64,000 nucleotides of DNA, from contig NZ_JAGYPM010000002.1 in assembly GCF_018343665.1 (NCBI RefSeq), forward strand, positions 826,644-890,643, in the 5' to 3' direction. Shown piece after piece: positions 44,477 to 53,454 of the stretch. The notes under the pieces are model-generated. The model did not search any database. It had not been told where the DNA came from and saw only the letters and a list, made by a program, of their open reading frames with translations. The stretch's first letter is position 1; each line of letters starts with the position of its first letter. Source of the stretch: Cytobacillus citreus (GTDB lineage: Bacteria; Bacillota; Bacilli; Bacillales; Cytobacillaceae). A program made the translations under genes and the position numbers.

Positions 44477-45046
44477 GTGGAATCCTTGGGTCAAAAAAGT
44501 CTTCTTATATTTTTCATTATTTCTTTTCTCTTTTCATCCATAACAGTTTTTGCAGAGGCAAATGAGAACACCATATCAGCATTATTAACTGCTAAAGTAA
44601 AAAGTACTTTTGATGATAGTGATACACCCATTCGTAACGCTCGAATAGTTGTAATCAATTCTTTAGGGGAGATTATTGGAACAGCATTAACTAATTCTAA
44701 TGGTGAAGTAAAAATACCTGTTTCAGTCTTTAAGGACCCTAGATTTCCGATGAAGAATATGGGAGAAGTTACCGTCCTAGCGTTTGCAAATGGTTATAAC
44801 GAACATATTAATTTTAGTGTTCCAGTTAATGAATTTAATGATCATACTGCAAGTGTTTTTATTCCTCTAAAGAAGATAGATCCCAACAGACGAAATGAAC
44901 CGCAATTTCTTAACGGTAGTTTTCATCGTTTTACTGTCTTTGAAATGCTTGATTATTTTGCTGGGAAATTAGGATTACAGAGACAAAATGTAAATGATCC
45001 TACTATAAGTCCTGCTCCATGGGGACCTGAAATAATTTATCAGTAA
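44477..45046 (+). CDS. Secreted protein with a carboxypeptidase-regulatory-like domain
   Basis: 189 residues from a GTG start (GAGAAGG upstream). A Sec signal peptide covers the first 27 residues (KSLLIFFIISFLFSSITVFA, cut after FAEA). The mature part begins with a beta-sandwich of the CarboxypepD_reg/Big type (ALLTAKVKSTF..TPIRNARIVVINSLGEIIGTALTNSNGEVKIPV), and a C-terminal segment follows ending in PAPWGPEIIYQ. No catalytic motif, anchor or partner gene is recognised. It lies between repeat copy B and an MFS gene. Confidence 0.65.
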   Translation: MESLGQKSLLIFFIISFLFSSITVFAEANENTISALLTAKVKSTFDDSDTPIRNARIVVINSLGEIIGTALTNSNGEVKIPVSVFKDPRFPMKNMGEVTVLAFANGYNEHINFSVPVNEFNDHTASVFIPLKKIDPNRRNEPQFLNGSFHRFTVFEMLDYFAGKLGLQRQNVNDPTISPAPWGPEIIYQ

Positions 45047-45219
45047 TTTAAGCTTCTTATAAAACCCGTCCAAGCAAGCACATTTCTTCAAGAAAAAGTG
45101 TTCTTTTTATTAAACTAAAGTGAAAGGTTTATAGGAAGAAGGAAAGTTTCATTTGCAAATTGAATAGTAAATATAATATGGGCATTAAATATTTTTTTGG
45201 GAATAGGTGGTTCGAAGGG

Positions 45220-46545
45220 ATGTTACCTAAATTGGATGATTCAGGTGCTATACAAAGTCAATCTTCTAGGTTGCAGAGTTACATTGATGATCCGGAAAAG
45301 CAGCGGCGACTCTATAAACGGACATTGATTATCGTTGTTATTTCACAAATTTTCGGTGGTGCAGGACTTGCAGCAGGAATAACGGTCGGTGCGCTTCTTG
45401 CACAAGATATGCTTGGAACGGAGGGCTTTGCGGGTGTTCCTACTGCCTTGTTTACATTAGGTTCTGCCATAGCGGCTTTACTTGTCGGGAATTTATCCCA
45501 ACGTTTCGGGCGCCGCTTTGGACTAGGACTAGGTTTTTTGCTTGGTGGTATTGGTGCGGTCGGGGTAGTCCTAGCAGCAGTGACGAATAATATTCTATTT
45601 CTGTTTGCCTCATTGCTCATTTATGGTTCTGGAACAGCGACAAACTTACAAGCACGCTATGCAGGCACTGACTTAGCAAAGCCAACTCAGCGAGCAACAG
45701 CAGTCAGTATTGCGTTGGTTTCAACCACATTCGGTGCTGTTGCAGGTCCTAACTTGGTTGAAGTGATGGGACACTTCGCTGCCTCAATTGGTGTACCTGC
45801 TCTAGCAGGTCCATTTATTTTAGCAGCTTGTGCTTATATTCTTGCTGGGTTCGTTTTTCTTATTTTTCTTCGTCCAGACCCTCTTGTTGTTGCAAAAGCA
45901 ATTGCTAGCTCACAGACAATGGATGAGTCAAATTTTGCAGATAAGAAACGAAAGGGGCTTTCCATTAATAAACGGGGAATCGTTGCGGGTGCGACTGTTA
46001 TGATTGTTTCTCAAATTGTCATGGTCGCGATTATGACGATGACGCCTATACATATGGGGCATCATGGACATGGCTTAAATGCGGTTGGAATGGTAATAGG
46101 AATTCATGTAGCAGCAATGTACTTTCCGTCTCTAGTGACGGGTATACTCGTTGATAAAATTGGGCGCGCGGCGATGGCAATTGCTTCAGGAGTTACCCTG
46201 CTTCTTGCGGGTGTGTTTGCAGCTTTTACTACTACAGGTTCCATGCCAATGCTTATCACTGCTCTTACTTTACTTGGTCTGGGCTGGAATTTCGGTCTAA
46301 TTAGCGGTACCGCGCTCATTGTAGATGGAACTTCTTTTTCCAATCGAGCGAAGGTTCAAGGAACTGTAGATGTCTTTATTGCATTAGCTGGTGCAGCGGG
46401 AGGAATATTATCAGGAGTCATTGCAGCTTATTTCAGTTACACTACACTTTCGTTTGTAGGAGGAATTCTCTCACTGCTGCTAATCCCAGTCGTTTTATGG
46501 TCACGAAGTAATTCTCACCAGGAATATCATAGATTAGAGGAATGA
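45220..46545 (+). CDS. MFS transporter
   Basis: Twelve membrane segments over about 441 residues. Motif A in LVGNLSQRFGRRFGLGLGFLLGG and a second-half counterpart in GILVDKIGRAAMAI. A histidine-rich turn TPIHMGHHGHGLNAVG lies before helix 8. I chose ATG 45220 because AGGTGG lies nine bases upstream; the frame is open to a TTG at 45160 with no good site. Substrate unknown. Confidence 0.8.
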   Translation: MLPKLDDSGAIQSQSSRLQSYIDDPEKQRRLYKRTLIIVVISQIFGGAGLAAGITVGALLAQDMLGTEGFAGVPTALFTLGSAIAALLVGNLSQRFGRRFGLGLGFLLGGIGAVGVVLAAVTNNILFLFASLLIYGSGTATNLQARYAGTDLAKPTQRATAVSIALVSTTFGAVAGPNLVEVMGHFAASIGVPALAGPFILAACAYILAGFVFLIFLRPDPLVVAKAIASSQTMDESNFADKKRKGLSINKRGIVAGATVMIVSQIVMVAIMTMTPIHMGHHGHGLNAVGMVIGIHVAAMYFPSLVTGILVDKIGRAAMAIASGVTLLLAGVFAAFTTTGSMPMLITALTLLGLGWNFGLISGTALIVDGTSFSNRAKVQGTVDVFIALAGAAGGILSGVIAAYFSYTTLSFVGGILSLLLIPVVLWSRSNSHQEYHRLEE

Positions 46546-46636
46546 TAGGGTTTTAATGGATGTGTATATTAAATAATAAAATTCGGTTTCCTATTTAAAA
46601 TAAATGATTTGCTTACTTAGAGAAGGATGTATGGTT

Positions 46637-47286
46637 ATGGATTTAAAAAGCCTGCTGATTGAACTTAAAGATATGTCTGAAGAACAAATAAAAAAATCAA
46701 TAGCGATTCCGTATTTACTCGTTCTTTTTCTTCATTAGTCATTGCGGTTATTTTGAATAAAGATAAGGATGTTCGATTTCTTTCAACTGACATTTTGTTA
46801 AGAGCATTTGAAAGCAGTATTTCTTACTTACGGCAAGAAAAGGATACAAGGGGTTATGTAGAAGAAAAAGGGTGGGCTCACAGTATTGCACATGGGGCCG
46901 ATTTATTGGCATCAGCAATAGACCATCCGAGCTATAATACTGATATGTCTAAAGATTTTCTTGATACAGTGCATAATTGTTTATTTAAAGGTCCAGTTTA
47001 CACAGATGATGAAGATGAAAGACTAATATTTGTTATTGAGTCCCTGGTGGATAAAGATTTGTCGGAAACAGAATTAGAAGAATGGGTTATTAATATATTT
47101 GATGAATTGGAAGTTGTGTTTGAGAAAGAGAGTTCTTATATAAGCTTTTATCGGATTAAGACAAATGTAAAGAACTTTGTAAAAACACTCTATTTTAGAT
47201 TAGGGTATAAAAATATAGGCTACCATGCAAGAGGTACAATAAAAGAGAATTTAGAAAGTTGGTTTAAAAAGTTTTATATTAAATAA
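46637..47286 (+). pseudogene. DUF2785 protein gene with internal deletion and frameshift
   Basis: The 5' frame (MDLKSLLIELKDMSEEQIKKS, from 46637) has a ribosome binding site but runs into a stop at 46738. The rest is in another frame: DSVFTRSFSSLVIAVILNKDKDVRFLSTD, then RGYVEEKGWAHSIAHGADLL, the DUF2785 signature, to 47286. In complete relatives about 50-60 residues separate the two parts, so a deletion near 46700 removed them and the frame. The downstream part could start at TTG 46753, but it would lack the N-terminal helices. Confidence 0.7.
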
Positions 47287-47297
47287 TTGAATGAGGG

Positions 47298-47777
47298 ATG
47301 TCTTTGATAAAAGAAATTGATATTCGTAATCGAGAACTTGCTGAAGAAGTATTGAATGTTCAAATACCTTCTTATATGGTAGAGGCAGAAATAATTGGCT
47401 TTTCCGACATCCCCCCATTGAAAGATACAGTTGATACATTGCAGCAATGTGGAGAAACTTTCTTTGGTTATTATATTGAGGAAGAGCTTTGCGGAGCCAT
47501 ATCATTAAAAGTAGAAAAGGGTGAAATCGATATACATCGGTTAATCGTACACCCAGAACATTTTCGAAAAGGAATTGCCCAAAGTCTATTGGATTTCATT
47601 GAATGTAAGGAAGAAATTGAAACAATAAAAGTGTCAACTGGCTCTAAAAATACTCCAGCCGTTAGTCTTTATATAAAGAACGGATTTCACAAAGTTGATG
47701 AAGTCAGAGTAAATGAACAGCTATCTCTTACCTTTTTTGAAAAGAAAAAAATTAATAATGGGAGTGATGAATTATGA
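47298..47777 (+). CDS. GNAT acetyltransferase
   Basis: 159 residues. Acetyltransf_1 pattern: FFGYYIEEELCGAISLK, then IHRLIVHPEHFRKGIAQSLLDFIE (acetyl-CoA pyrophosphate loop R-K-G-I-A) and VSTGSKNTPAVSLYIKNGFHKVDEV. The final five codons overlap the DinB remnant start (47774), so the two genes were co-translated. Substrate unknown. Confidence 0.82.
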   Translation: MSLIKEIDIRNRELAEEVLNVQIPSYMVEAEIIGFSDIPPLKDTVDTLQQCGETFFGYYIEEELCGAISLKVEKGEIDIHRLIVHPEHFRKGIAQSLLDFIECKEEIETIKVSTGSKNTPAVSLYIKNGFHKVDEVRVNEQLSLTFFEKKKINNGSDEL

Positions 47778-48246
47778 TTCACAACATTAATGAATATGTA
47801 GAGTATTTGGATAGTGTTCGAAAGCGTACTATGCAATATGTGAAAGCTACTCCAAGTTTTACTTTAGAATGGAAACCAGCAGAAAATAAATTTTCAACGG
47901 GAGATTTACTCAGACATTTAGGTTCTTCTAAAATATATTGGAGCAAAAGGGGTGGACCTATCCTGGGCATGAAAGAAGTAAAGGGGAAACGATAGAGGAA
48001 ATTACTTATTATTTAGAAGCGTGTCATGACAAATTTATAAAAGGCTTATTAATTCTAGGCAATGATCTATTAACCAAAAGAATTCCGACTATGCATGGTC
48101 ATGAGGTAAGTTCATGGAGGATTATGATGGCATTCATAGAACATGAAATACATCACCGTGGGCAGTTATCTTCTTATTTACAAAACAACAATGTTGAACC
48201 ACCGCAAATTTTCGGATTAAAGATTGAACAAGTTAAAAGAGTATAA
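47774..48246 (+). pseudogene. DinB-family protein gene, frameshifted
   Basis: Frame one (47774-47995) gives MIHNINEYVEYLDSVRKRTM and DLLRHLGSSKIYWSK; frame two (from about 47940) continues GWTYPGHERSKGETIEEITYYLEACH, then IMMAFIEHEIHHRGQLSSYLQNNNVEPPQIFGL in outline. Together these make one DinB/YfiT-like four-helix bundle with its metal-ligand histidines (EHEIHHRG). About ten residues are missing at the junction near 47940, along with the frame. Family members are metal-dependent thiol transferases or of unknown role. Inactive unless the break is a sequencing artefact. Confidence 0.8.
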
Positions 48247-48338
48247 ACTGCAACATTACTTTAAGTCGTTAGGCTTCTTTAATAGCCCATTTATTAAACT
48301 GAGGGAGTAGAAGAAGGAATAATGATTTTTTGTTCCAT

Positions 48339-48376
48339 TATCCAATACCCCACAACAATAAGGGGTATTGGATAAC
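48339..48376. other. Strong hairpin without a T tract
   Basis: TTATCCAATACCCC pairs with GGGGTATTGGATAA around an 11-base loop. It lies between the DinB remnant and the convergent exosporium-type gene; without T runs it may stabilise mRNA ends rather than terminate. Confidence 0.55.
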
Positions 48377-48432
48377 CTTAGGATTATCAGCAATCTACTA
48401 TCCGTTTGAATCTATTATTCGTGATTCTGCCA

Positions 48433-48855
48433 TTAACATTTTATGGCTAAACCACTAAATGAAATTGGCCCGACAATTGCTGCTTCTGTGTCACAAGTAA
48501 TATTTTCAGCAGTCACTTTATATCGATGTGTTCCCTTTCTCACATTCTTATCTATAGCTTGGAATGTCACAATATAATTTACCTCTGATGTAGGATCCGA
48601 TTCTATTCCATTTTGAGCTCTAAAAATTTCTTTTCCATCACGAAAGATCTTAAATAAAATTTGAGATGTTTCATTTATCCCTCGAAGGCCCGCTGTTGCA
48701 ATTAATTCTACATGATTTTTCTTTGCATTCTTTGGTATAGTTATACGGATTGAGGCTAGTACAATATTATCTGGAGAATGAGGAATAGGAGTTGGCTTAT
48801 TATTGTTAACTTTACTAATAGGCTGCTTTGCTTGATAATCAATAACACGAACCAT
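48433..48855 (-). CDS. Exosporium-protein-C-like protein
   Basis: 140 residues beginning MVRVIDYQAKQPISK, with NIVLASIRITIPKNAKKNHVELIATAGLRG, ILFKIFRDGKEIFRAQNGIES and IVGPISFSGLAIK. This matches my memory of the exosporium protein C (ExsC) family of the B. cereus group, beta-rich proteins of the outermost spore layer. GGGGGTGA precedes the ATG. No sigma-K promoter was confirmed by eye. It supports a spore-former as source. Confidence 0.65.
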   Translation of the reverse strand: MVRVIDYQAKQPISKVNNNKPTPIPHSPDNIVLASIRITIPKNAKKNHVELIATAGLRGINETSQILFKIFRDGKEIFRAQNGIESDPTSEVNYIVTFQAIDKNVRKGTHRYKVTAENITCDTEAAIVGPISFSGLAIKC

Positions 48856-48989
48856 TTTGTCACCCCCTTAATTTTTATGTTATAAAGTATGCAATTAAGT
48901 GAAACCTAGCTTGGACAAACATTTAATATTATAAAAAAGGTTCTATTGCCTTATAGAGCAAAAAAAGCTTCTTTTTCCAGAGAGTTTTT

Positions 48990-49127
48990 GGCTAATAGGA
49001 AGGTTTAAGTTTATTAACGTACTAAAGTGAAGTGTGTTTTTAATTAAATATCTGCTAATAAGATCGCATACAAGAAACTAAGGCATTCGCCAAAAAGGAC
49101 TTGGTGAATGCCAAGTTTTTCTAATCG
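48990..49127 (+). repeat. Intergenic repeat, copy C
   Basis: 138 bp, near-identical to copy B from GCTAATAGGA to GTTTTTCTAATCG. It ends with ACTTGG tgaatg CCAAGT TTTTCT (49099-49122) and can instead form GGCATTCGCCAA / TTGGTGAATGCC (49082-49112). It lies in the 750-bp gap between the exosporium-type gene and the PrsW-nuclease gene; the rest of that gap shows no ORF. Confidence 0.85.
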
Positions 49128-49380
49128 GTGCTGCAAAAAAGATAAACCTGATTATTAAATGTAAATAAAGAAGACACTTGATCAATTACCATGAAAATAA
49201 CTTCTCAAATTCTGAAAAAAACAATACTAAAGAATCCCCGCCTCATTCGTTAAAAAATGGAGAGAGCTACAATTTATTAATTTATGGATTGGATCGACTG
49301 GATTAAGAACTAGTCATTCTCTGTGTTGAAACGCTGTTTTTTTGCGCTTCTCAGATTGCGAACGGGAACAAGAGTTGAAG

Positions 49381-49410
49381 AAAAAGCTGCCATCTTGGCG
49401 GCTTTTTCTT
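49381..49410 (+). terminator. Terminator-like hairpin in the gap before the PrsW-nuclease gene
   Basis: AAAAAGCTGCC pairs with GGCGGCTTTTT around ATCTT. No gene immediately upstream accounts for it, so it may belong to a lost gene. The bases before it (GGGAACAAGAGTTGAAG) resemble those at 44206, next to repeat copy B. Confidence 0.7.
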
Positions 49411-49605
49411 ATTGAATGAGGCTGTTTAATTGAATAAAGGGTTATCTTATGGAAAAACGATTTGAATTTGGAAAATTAGACCTATTCAAAAAAATGGCGT
49501 TATAAGATATAGTATGTAACCGTAAGCAATGAAACCAGTATTAAACATTCGCCTGAAATCTAAGAATATAATGCTCTTCTAAACTCGTGCATGGGAGTGA
49601 GAGGA

Positions 49606-51576
49606 ATGACAAGTAGGATTGAAAGCATTAGATTAACAATAAGGACGAAGCTGGAGTCTTTCTATCATTTTTGGAAAGAATGGATCCGTAAACATCCGTC
49701 GCTTTTTCGAATTTATGCCATTTTCTCTTGGATTTCTTTGATTGCCTTCGTTCTCAGTTTGTTTTTCATGGAAGACTCACGAAAAATACTCGTGCAATTT
49801 TTTTGGTCGTTTTATGTGATTTTACAATTTTGGCTTTTATGCCGAAGTAAAACGCTATCATGGAAACAATATACCTATTTCTTTCTTGCAGGAGCATGGA
49901 TGATCGTGCCACTGAATTCAGTTTTAGTAGGATCGATTACCGCGGTTTTCGGCGGCGAGGCTTCTGATGTATGGAGCCAAGCTGTTTTAACACCCATTGC
50001 TGAAGAAGTGTTGAAATTGATCCCCCTTGGTGTCTATCTTTTTTTGTCACGCCGTGCCTCATCCTTAAGTTTATCCGATTTTGCCCTTATTGGAGCTGCA
50101 TCGGGAGCCGGTTTTCAATTTGTAGAGGAAACAACTCGCCGTTTAATAACTGGAGATCAATATGGGGTTAGCTTTCTTGCAGGGAAAGTGCTTCATTGGG
50201 ACTTGTTCACATTGTTTCCAGGGTATTTTGAGAAAAGTTTTTTGCCCGATAAAATGTCCGCTGGGCATTCGTTGCTCACCGCTATGGTTGCATTGGGAAT
50301 CGGGTTAGCTGTAAGATATCAAAATCGATTTAAGCATTATACCTTCATTTTTCCCTTCTTCCTTTTGGTTTGTTCCATTTTAGATCATGCCATTTGGAAC
50401 GCCGATTATCATACTCCGAAATGGCTCGCTGGAATACATAGTTTGTTTGGAAGCGGCTATGCCTCAAAACCAGTATTTTTGCTGATGCTTGTTGCAGCTT
50501 TACTCATAGATTATTGGCAATTGAACCAAGTGAAGGAGAAAATTCCGAAACTTGAAGGCGAAAAAACCATTAATCCTGTATCCGAATTATGGACCTTGTC
50601 GAATTCTCTCATAAATGATAGACAGCGCTTTGGTTCATTACTCTACTTCTACCGAGAACGAAGAGAACTTGGTTTTACATTAATATATGGAAATGCAGAA
50701 GCAAAGAAACGTTTGCCTGTGCTAATGGCAAACGTTCAGAAGTATCATCAAGCGTTAACTTTAATTGCAGCAGCGGTCTTATTTTTTGTACTTGTCCTCG
50801 TCAATTGGGAAAGTTCATATGGTGGCATGGATGCTTGTTTTGCTTGTTTATTTGATAATCTACAAAACTGGTGGGACAGCTTGTCCGGATGGGAAAAAGG
50901 AATCATTATTGCTGGAGCATTTGCCTTATCGGTACCTTTTCTAGGAGTCTGGTCGGCCCTTGGCGCCGTTTCAGCCGGGGTTGGCTTTGCAGCCAGCGGC
51001 CAACAGATAGCAGACATCATACGGAATCCAAGAAAATTACTTACACCTGAATATGCAGCTGCAGCTATTTTTACTTTGGGGATAAGTCGTTTTCCATTCG
51101 GTAAGATGGCTGCAGCAAAAGTATTAAAAACTGCAAAAGGATTTACAAGACATGAAATAACGACTAACGCAGGGCTAACTTATCGAACAATCCACGGAAG
51201 TAATGGAGAACTACGATCCGTTTTCGCGAAAATCGAAAAGCATCATATTAAAAAGGGAACAAGCACTAATGATGCTTCTAGGGAATATGCAAGAGCACTT
51301 GGAAGACAGACTGACGATGCTGGTCATGGAATTGGTTCCCAACTTGGTGGTCTTGGTTCAAAGAATTCCGGAAATATTTTCCCGCAAAACCTGTCTGTTA
51401 ACAGAGGGAGATTTAATCAATTTGAAAAAATGGTAGCAAATGAAGTTAAAGCGGGGAAAACTGTTTTTGTTCGTGTCGTACCTAAATATACTGTCGGTTC
51501 TACAAGACCATATGAGGTTCTATATCAAGTAAGGATCAATGGAAAAACGATCTCGAGGATTTTTCCCAACCCATAA
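49606..51576 (+). CDS. PrsW-like intramembrane protease fused to a C-terminal DNA/RNA nuclease (candidate polymorphic toxin)
   Basis: About 656 residues from ATG 49606 (GGGAG upstream; ATG 49591 is also in frame). Residues 35-305 carry seven or eight membrane helices with the PrsW glutamyl/metalloprotease motifs: TPIAEEVLKLIPLG, GFQFVEETTRR, SAGHSLLTAM and DHAIWN. A soluble linker (310-380), a further helix (near 390), a glycine-rich hydrophobic hairpin (433-470) and a pretoxin-like part follow. The last 90 residues form an Endonuclease_NS_2-type domain: TDDAGHGIGSQLGG (DxGH), GNIFPQNLSVNRGRFNQFEK. I infer a nuclease toxin delivered or released by its own protease. The next gene is a likely immunity protein. 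Confidence 0.8.
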   Translation: MTSRIESIRLTIRTKLESFYHFWKEWIRKHPSLFRIYAIFSWISLIAFVLSLFFMEDSRKILVQFFWSFYVILQFWLLCRSKTLSWKQYTYFFLAGAWMIVPLNSVLVGSITAVFGGEASDVWSQAVLTPIAEEVLKLIPLGVYLFLSRRASSLSLSDFALIGAASGAGFQFVEETTRRLITGDQYGVSFLAGKVLHWDLFTLFPGYFEKSFLPDKMSAGHSLLTAMVALGIGLAVRYQNRFKHYTFIFPFFLLVCSILDHAIWNADYHTPKWLAGIHSLFGSGYASKPVFLLMLVAALLIDYWQLNQVKEKIPKLEGEKTINPVSELWTLSNSLINDRQRFGSLLYFYRERRELGFTLIYGNAEAKKRLPVLMANVQKYHQALTLIAAAVLFFVLVLVNWESSYGGMDACFACLFDNLQNWWDSLSGWEKGIIIAGAFALSVPFLGVWSALGAVSAGVGFAASGQQIADIIRNPRKLLTPEYAAAAIFTLGISRFPFGKMAAAKVLKTAKGFTRHEITTNAGLTYRTIHGSNGELRSVFAKIEKHHIKKGTSTNDASREYARALGRQTDDAGHGIGSQLGGLGSKNSGNIFPQNLSVNRGRFNQFEKMVANEVKAGKTVFVRVVPKYTVGSTRPYEVLYQVRINGKTISRIFPNP

Positions 51577-51649
51577 TGATCACAATGATTAGTTTTAGCA
51601 GACGATATAAGATAAACTAAATTTATACTGAAACGGGAGATGAAAGGAA

Positions 51650-52348
51650 ATGGAGTCTAGTTATATATTAAAGGTGGACCCATCCAATCAGCAACAAAAC
51701 GAAAGCGATCGATCATTTATTGGAGGCTATCCTTCCATACCGGCTTCAATGGAAATACCGGTCTGCCAATTATGCGGTGCCGAGGAAACCTTCTTTTTTC
51801 AAGCAGCCTTTCCAGAAAGTCATGAATGGCATGATTTATCAATGGCTGTGTTTGCGTGCACTTCTTGTGCTCATGAAGAGTATCTTATCCCGGAAATGCT
51901 TCAAGATACCCTGCCAGGTGTAGATATCCCAAAAGGCTTTCTGGAATCCTACCAGCGGAACTTTAAAATCAATATATTTAAAACAAAAGAAGGTATAATG
52001 AGAAAGGGTTACAAAGAAAAAGTTCAATTTAAACGATGGAATCTTACACCTGTTTCTGAAAATGCCATCAGTGAAAATAAAATAGGGGGACAACCGAACT
52101 GGTTACTGGAAGATGAATCACCCACTTCCTACAATGCTACTGTTCCGATGTTTTTTTTGCTGCAACTTATGGAGGATTTTAAATTCGATATCGTACCTGA
52201 TGCTCATCCGCAAATAATAATCAGCTTAAGAGGTAACCCAGAGCCTTCGGAACATCGTTATTACGAACTTTTCCTTGCCAACCAATTATATTTTTTTGGA
52301 ACGAATGACCGTTCAGAACCGCTCGTTTATATTCTTACACAGGTATAA
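51650..52348 (+). CDS. DUF1963-like protein, probable immunity protein
   Basis: 232 residues, 73 bases after the toxin-like gene, with GGGAGATGAAAGG upstream. The GG-x-P signatures of DUF1963/YwqG proteins occur twice (FIGGYPSIPASMEIPVCQLCG and KIGGQPNWLLEDESP). Two CxxC pairs (CQLC and CTSC) can form a zinc knuckle. The C-terminus reads ELFLANQLYFFGTNDRSEPLVYILTQV. No membrane segment. YwqG-like proteins often sit beside polymorphic toxins; I infer that it binds and blocks the nuclease. Its cysteine pairs are an extra compared with plain YwqG. Confidence 0.65.
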   Translation: MESSYILKVDPSNQQQNESDRSFIGGYPSIPASMEIPVCQLCGAEETFFFQAAFPESHEWHDLSMAVFACTSCAHEEYLIPEMLQDTLPGVDIPKGFLESYQRNFKINIFKTKEGIMRKGYKEKVQFKRWNLTPVSENAISENKIGGQPNWLLEDESPTSYNATVPMFFLLQLMEDFKFDIVPDAHPQIIISLRGNPEPSEHRYYELFLANQLYFFGTNDRSEPLVYILTQV

Positions 52349-52399
52349 AGCAGTTTAAGCATCTTTAGAGATTCAGATGTCATACGGGAGGAATCCTAC

Positions 52400-53131
52400 A
52401 TGGAAAAAATGAAAGAAATTGTGGCAGAGCGAAGAACTTATACAGCTCATCAAGACACTCATTCACATTCATACGCCCAGTTAATCTTACCTCTTCAAGG
52501 GGAACTTAATATAAAGGCGGGGGAACAGAACATTAAACTAGATCAGCAAACATTATTTTTTGTTCCTCCAAAATGCAATCATACTTTTCATTCAGTCGTA
52601 CGTAACGAGTTTTTGGTTTTAGATATCCCTGATTTTATGCTCACCTGGAATGAGTTAAAGCTACAAAATAAGGGAGTTTCTTATAAGTTAAATAATCGAT
52701 GGAAAGGGATTCGAAATCTTATTCTAGATGAGATTAATGAGTATTCTGTGCATTCCTCTGCTCTTAAGGAGCTTTATCCTTACATTTCACATTATTTACT
52801 TCAAAAACAACAACCAAAATCGATTCGCTATATTCATGAACATTATGATCAAAACATAACCGTACAACAATTAGCTTCAATTGAACATTATCATCGTTCT
52901 TATTATTCAGATTGGTTTTTAAAAGAAACCGGTAGATCACCTTCAGCATATATACAAGAAGTACGTTTGAATAAAGCAAAAGAATTACTCCGTAACACGG
53001 ATTTACCAATCTTACACATTGCTATTCAAGTTGGTTTAGAACATCAATCGTCACTAACACGTTTATTTCAAAAACATGACGAGCTAACACCTAGTCAATT
53101 TAGAAAAAAATACACAATTTTAGCGAAATAA
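52400..53131 (+). CDS. AraC-family transcriptional regulator with cupin sensor domain
   Basis: 243 residues after GGGAGGAAT. The N-terminal cupin has the metal/ligand pattern HQDTHSHSYAQLILPLQGEL. The C-terminal 100 residues hold two HTHs: NITVQQLASIEHYHRSYYSDWFLKETGRSPSAYIQEVRLNKAKELL in outline and LPILHIAIQVGLEHQSSLTRLFQKHDELTPSQFRKK. The downstream EamA exporter is the natural target, as in many AraC-exporter pairs. Confidence 0.88.
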   Translation: MEKMKEIVAERRTYTAHQDTHSHSYAQLILPLQGELNIKAGEQNIKLDQQTLFFVPPKCNHTFHSVVRNEFLVLDIPDFMLTWNELKLQNKGVSYKLNNRWKGIRNLILDEINEYSVHSSALKELYPYISHYLLQKQQPKSIRYIHEHYDQNITVQQLASIEHYHRSYYSDWFLKETGRSPSAYIQEVRLNKAKELLRNTDLPILHIAIQVGLEHQSSLTRLFQKHDELTPSQFRKKYTILAK

Positions 53132-53361
53132 CACCCATCAATGAGTAATAATTTAAGTTTCAAATTCGGTTACAAGGAATGATTCCGATGTAATGGGTGC
53201 CATGAGTATTAATATCGTTTTATTTTAGGATGGTTTAGCGTATTTTATCATTAAGGCTTTAAAGAATCGTTCTAAAAATTAGCTAAATAACGATATTTGG
53301 ATAAAATAATCTGACTTTCGGTAAAAAACAATAACTCAATATAAGTAAAATTTAAATATAG

Positions 53362-53424
53362 ACTTGGTTAGAACCCAAGTTGCTCAAGATAACTGTGCTC
53401 ACCATTGAACACAGTTATTTTTTT
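53362..53424 (+). terminator. Two hairpins before the EamA gene, the second a terminator
   Basis: ACTTGG / CCAAGT (53362-53380) is followed by ATAACTGTG / CACAGTTAT (53389-53419) and T7. The terminator ends 30 bases before the eamA start codon and 260 bases after the araC stop. It may end araC transcription or attenuate eamA. The remaining 230 bases of the gap show no gene. Confidence 0.6.
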
Positions 53425-53454
53425 GATAAACCACCTTTGAAAAGGGGCTAATAG

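Noticed and set aside
53132..53454. T-box or other riboswitch before the EamA gene
   Set aside because: No T-box sequence (TGGTACCGCG-like) or known aptamer core is visible; only two plain hairpins.
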